Positions 14,533 through 17,006 of a DNA stretch of 17,006 bases are shown piece after piece (position 1 is the first letter of the stretch; each line of letters opens with the position of its first letter). The position numbers and the translations under genes are program-made. Origin of the DNA: Ruminiclostridium sp. (GTDB taxonomy: Bacteria; Bacillota; Clostridia; DSM-8532); NCBI GenBank assembly GCA_003535195.1, contig DOHN01000202.1, forward strand, positions 56,684 through 73,689, given 5' to 3'. The notes under the pieces are model-generated. The model saw only the letters and a program-made list of their open reading frames with translations. It was not told where the DNA came from and did no database searches.

Positions 14533-15372
14533 TCAGGATAGGGCCGCAAGATATGCGTCAAGCTCGGCAATGGCCTGCTCCGCTTGTTCTTTTTTAGGAG
14601 CGCTGCCATGCCATGATGGGTCATTTTCCATAAAGGACACGCCCTTCCCTTTTACAGAATGGGCAATAATTGCTGTAGGTTTACCTTTTACGGCTTTTGC
14701 CCCCTCTATTCCCTTTTCTATTTCATCAAAATCATGGGCGTTGATATCTATGACATTCCAGCCGAAAGCACGGAATTTATCCGCTATGGGCTCCGGGTTC
14801 ATAACGTCGGTAATATTGCCGTCGATCTGAAGGCCGTTATAATCCACAAAGGCGGTGAGGTTGTCAAGCTTGTAATGAGCTGCAGCCATCGCTGCTTCCC
14901 ATACCTGCCCTTCCTCCAGCTCGCCATCTCCAAGCAGTGAAAAGACCCTGTATTCTTTTGAGTCCAGCTTTCCGGCCAGCGCCATACCCACCGCTGCTGA
15001 AATTCCCTGGCCCAAAGAACCTGTGGACATATCCACGCCGGGCACCTTGTCCATATTGGGATGTCCTTCTAGATAACTGTCGACCTGCCTGAACTCTGTG
15101 AGATCCTCAACCGGGAAAAAGCCTCTGTAAGCAAGTGTAGAATAAAGGCCGGGAGTGCAGTGACCTTTTGAAAGGACAAACCGGTCACGGTTGGGATCCT
15201 TTGGATTCTTAGGATCCACCCTCAATTCCTTAAAGTAGAGATATGTCATTATATCTGCTCCGGATAAAGATCCTCCGGGGTGACCGCTTCCTGCAGACGC
15301 AACTGCTGTAATGATACCTTTTCTGATTTTTGTTGCGGTCATTTGAAGTTCCAATTTGGTCTTACCATCCAT
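14533..15372 (-). CDS. Transketolase, N-terminal subunit (thiamine diphosphate-binding)
   Basis: 279-residue first half of the split transketolase. ATG 15372 follows AAAGGAGA. Catalytic features: GSGHPGGSLSGAD with His31, KGHCTPGLY with His71, GSLGQGISAAVGMALA and the thiamine diphosphate-magnesium motif beginning GDGELEEGQ at 148 and ending in Asn179 (VDYNG). The protein ends after the first domain, as expected for the split form, and the C-terminal subunit is encoded next. A promoter is proposed at 15446-15474. The pair would need to assemble as a heteromer to form the active site at the subunit interface. Confidence 0.95.
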   Translation of the reverse strand: MDGKTKLELQMTATKIRKGIITAVASAGSGHPGGSLSGADIMTYLYFKELRVDPKNPKDPNRDRFVLSKGHCTPGLYSTLAYRGFFPVEDLTEFRQVDSYLEGHPNMDKVPGVDMSTGSLGQGISAAVGMALAGKLDSKEYRVFSLLGDGELEEGQVWEAAMAAAHYKLDNLTAFVDYNGLQIDGNITDVMNPEPIADKFRAFGWNVIDINAHDFDEIEKGIEGAKAVKGKPTAIIAHSVKGKGVSFMENDPSWHGSAPKKEQAEQAIAELDAYLAALS

Positions 15373-15445
15373 CTTGAACTCTCCTTTAATTTATTGCTGA
15401 TATGCTGATTCATGTCTTTATAGCCGAGCTAAGCTGTCATTGCAA

Positions 15446-15474
15446 AGTATATACCAGTTTATTGAAATAGTAAA
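15446..15474 (-). promoter_or_regulatory. Possible SigA promoter for the transketolase operon
   Basis: Minus strand -10 TATACT (15446-15451), spacer 17, -35 TTTACT (15469-15474), four of six consensus bases at -35. It lies just after the stop of the yitT-like gene and 74 nt before the transketolase start. Confidence 0.5.
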
Positions 15475-15484
15475 CCGCAGCCGC

Positions 15485-16414
15485 TTAATTTGAGGTATTA
15501 ATTTTATTTCCTTCAGTCGGATGAAGAGGCTGAAAGCCTTCCCCTAAAACCTCCCGCACATCCATCAGCAAGATGAATGCACTCGGATCAATATCCTTTA
15601 CAATGTCTTTTACCATGGGGATCTCTTCACGCTTTACCACCGACAGGAGCACTGTTTTATCTCTTCCGCTGTACATGCCGACGCCTTTTAATCCGGTTAC
15701 ACCCCTGTCCACATCATGGAGAAGGCGGCCTGCAATCTCTTCCGAATGCTCAGAAATAATCAAAAGCCCTCTGGAAAATTTAATGCCTTCCAGATAGGCA
15801 TCAATGGTCTTGGATGAAATATAGAGGCTGAGCGCGGCATAGAGGCCCAGCTTAACGCTTCTGAAGGCCACTGTGGCAAAAAGAATCACGCAGCCGTCCA
15901 AAATAAGAAGATGCTGGCCCATTGAAAATTTCGGGAAGGCTTTTTTCAGCACAGCAGCCGCAAGATCGGTGCCTCCCGTAGTGGCATCCTCCTTCAGTAC
16001 GATACCCAAGCCGAATCCCATGATCAATCCGCCTACAACGGAATTCAGCAGCAGATCAGGTGTAGCCATGGACGCATCAAATTTGACAAAATATTCTTTC
16101 ACGAGCCAGTCAAAAAAATGTGCCGTCCCATCAATCATCACCGATAACAGGACCGCCCCAAAAATAGACCTGATCAGAAAAAGCCTGCCTCAGCTTTTAT
16201 AACCCGTTAAAAAAAGGGGGACATTGATGATCAGCATCAAAAGACCTACCGAAACACGGCCGCCACCCAGATAGTAAATTACGGTGGATAATCCGGAAAC
16301 TCCGCCGGGCGCAAGCTTATACGGGATGAGAAAAAAATTCATTGCGAAAGTAACAATAAAGCAGCCCAGTGAAATAACCAAATACGGGCGCCATGATACT
16401 TTAATTTTACCCAT
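15485..16414 (-). pseudogene. YitT family membrane protein (DUF161 + DUF2179), interrupted by in-frame TGA
   Basis: The intact reading would encode about 309 residues: an N-terminal multi-pass membrane domain and a C-terminal DUF2179 domain (LLIISEHSEEIAGRLL to DVREVLGEGF). The N-terminal 74 codons from ATG 16414 (AAAGGAGA upstream) are typical, with FAMNFFLIPYKLAPGGVSGLS. A TGA at 16190-16192 then ends the frame after GYKS; the same frame reopens at once as GRLFLIRSIFGAVLL and runs to 15485. There is no frameshift: the two parts are exactly in register. A single base change from a sense codon such as TGG or CGA would explain it. A GTG at 16141 could in principle restart the C-terminal part but has no clear ribosome site. 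The function of YitT proteins is poorly known. Confidence 0.87.
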
Positions 16415-16495
16415 TACATTTTTTCTCCTTTATGGCAAATAGTATATGGAGAAATTGATTTCGTATAATAAAACAGCAAATACGCTTATTGAAAT

Positions 16496-16527
16496 CAAAA
16501 GAAAAAAACCGGGTAAAACCCGGTTCC
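16496..16527 (-). terminator. Rho-independent terminator downstream of rpmE
   Basis: AACCGGGT (16507-16514) pairs with ACCCGGTT (16518-16525). On the minus strand the stem is followed by seven or more T residues (TTTTTTTCTTTT). It lies about 90 nt after the rpmE stop. Confidence 0.88.
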
Positions 16528-16546
16528 GATATGCAAACCAATAAGT

Positions 16547-16579
16547 CTTACGCACAAGATCGTCTTCTTATCACGTAAG
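16547..16579. repeat. Inverted repeat between rpmE and its terminator
   Basis: CTTACG (16547-16552) and CGTAAG (16574-16579) enclose a smaller AAGA-TCG-TCTT pair (16556-16566). It could form a branched hairpin in the rpmE 3' untranslated region. No T-run follows it. The function is unknown. Confidence 0.4.
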
Positions 16580-16613
16580 TAACAGGGTTCTCATTTTTTA
16601 TAAACTGAGATCC

Positions 16614-16814
16614 TTATTTCATACCATATTTCTTCTTAAACTTATCAACACGGCCGCCGGTGTCAACAAGCTTCTGCTTTCCTGTAAAGAAAGGATGGCA
16701 CTGGGAACAAATTTCTACGCGTAAATCGCTTTTTGTTGAGCCAGTCTCGAAAGTTGCGCCGCAAGCACAACGAACCGTTGCTTTTCCGTAGTTTGGATGG
16801 ATACCTTCCTGCAT
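16614..16814 (-). CDS. rpmE: 50S ribosomal protein L31 (zinc-binding type)
   Basis: 66 residues from ATG 16814, preceded by GAGGTG; an in-frame GTG three codons earlier is part of that ribosome site and is rejected. The start [10 protein letters not shown] is typical of L31. The zinc-binding cysteines C16xC18 and C36xxC39 are all present, so this is the zinc-containing (C+) paralogue, which in Bacillus is the form used when zinc is sufficient. It is flanked by its own promoter and terminator, so it is probably monocistronic. Length is standard. Confidence 0.97.
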   Translation of the reverse strand: MQEGIHPNYGKATVRCACGATFETGSTKSDLRVEICSQCHPFFTGKQKLVDTGGRVDKFKKKYGMK

Positions 16815-16836
16815 GGTTTTCACCTCGCTTAAAATG

Positions 16837-16862
16837 ACTTGTTTCGTTTATAAGAAACTAGT
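16837..16862 (-). promoter_or_regulatory. Hairpin in the rpmE 5' leader, candidate ribosomal-protein leader
   Basis: On the minus strand ACT-A-GTTTC pairs with GAAAC-A-AGT, giving eight pairs around one A-A mismatch with an 8-nt loop. It ends 22 nt before the start codon, just upstream of the ribosome site. Autoregulatory L31 leaders are known in bacteria; I cannot show that this one fits a described motif. Confidence 0.45.
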
Positions 16863-16898
16863 TTAACTCTCATGCAACACTAAAAAGTGCCGATTGGT

Positions 16899-16927
16899 AT
16901 TGTATCACAGTGACTATTTTTATGCAA
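16899..16927 (-). promoter_or_regulatory. SigA-type promoter for rpmE
   Basis: Minus strand -10 TACAAT (16899-16904) with an upstream TGA giving an extended -10, spacer 17, -35 TTGCAT (16922-16927). It predicts a leader of about 75-80 nt. Confidence 0.65.
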
Positions 16928-16934
16928 GTACAAA

Positions 16935-17006
16935 CTAATTTTCTTCGATTCGGAACCTGGTGCCGTGAGTGATATTAAAGTGTGTAAGCGGAGCAGGATT
17001 GCGGAG
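16935..17006 (-). CDS. C-terminal tail of an unidentified protein, cut by the right edge
   Basis: A frame open from the window edge for 23 codons to a TAG at 16935-16937, ending HFNITHGTRFRIEEN. I do not recognise the family. The rpmE -35 hexamer begins 8 nt after this stop, which fits a real gene end immediately upstream of rpmE. With so little sequence, chance openness cannot be excluded. Confidence 0.42.
   Translation of the reverse strand, partial: LRNPAPLTHFNITHGTRFRIEEN

Noticed and set aside
13520..15372. Transketolase as a single gene broken in two
   Set aside because: The two parts are 74 nt apart, each has its own strong ribosome site, and the break falls at the domain boundary used by genuine two-subunit transketolases.
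16190..16192. TGA in the yitT-like gene as a selenocysteine codon
   Set aside because: YitT proteins are not known selenoproteins, and I saw no convincing SECIS-type hairpin in the bases after the codon.

Overview
The window reads as chromosomal core sequence from an anaerobic, endospore-forming Firmicute of the class Clostridia. The grounds are the spoVAC-spoVAD-spoVAE cluster, a SigB-type partner-switching operon, a ClpE-type unfoldase, a two-subunit transketolase, strong AGGAGG-type ribosome binding sites and a moderate GC content judged by eye. I cannot name the species. Nearly every gene is on the minus strand; only argF and its acetyltransferase neighbour (12085-13477) run on the plus strand. 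I see no insertion sequence, prophage, CRISPR array, tRNA or rRNA. No gene-free stretch exceeds 300 bases.

Layout in minus-strand transcription order, starting from the right edge: the tail of an unidentified gene; rpmE (L31) with its own promoter, a structured leader and a terminator; a YitT/DUF2179 membrane protein gene interrupted by an in-frame TGA; a split transketolase (N and C subunits) with its own promoter. A bidirectional hairpin then separates this block from the plus-strand argF-GNAT pair. The argF promoter is covered by two tandem ARG boxes. Divergent from argF is an unrecognised 292-residue protein gene. Its stop codon lies inside a perfect consensus SigA promoter for greA. lysS follows and is frameshifted near its middle.

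Next comes rsbV-like / rsbW-like / sigB-like, then a second HATPase-type anti-sigma kinase. The first three are tightly coupled and the fourth starts 18 nt after the sigma gene. The RsbW-like protein has lost the ATP-binding N, G1 and G2 motifs, while the downstream cysteine-rich ATPase keeps all three. This is the most unusual part of the window. After a terminator come a ClpE-type AAA+ unfoldase from its own extended -10 promoter, another terminator-like hairpin, a small one-TM protein gene, spoVAC-spoVAD-spoVAE (the dipicolinic-acid channel of the forespore), a secreted or anchored DUF4015-type glycoside hydrolase-like protein, and uppP, cut by the left edge.

Functionally the middle of the window joins stress or sporulation gene control (partner switching), protein quality control (ClpE) and spore maturation (SpoVA). 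The flanks are housekeeping: ribosome (L31), transcription fidelity (GreA), translation (LysRS), arginine synthesis (OTC), pentose phosphate metabolism (transketolase) and cell-wall lipid recycling (UppP). Two genes carry apparent inactivating lesions (lysS, yitT-like). Whether these are real or assembly errors cannot be decided from this sequence alone.
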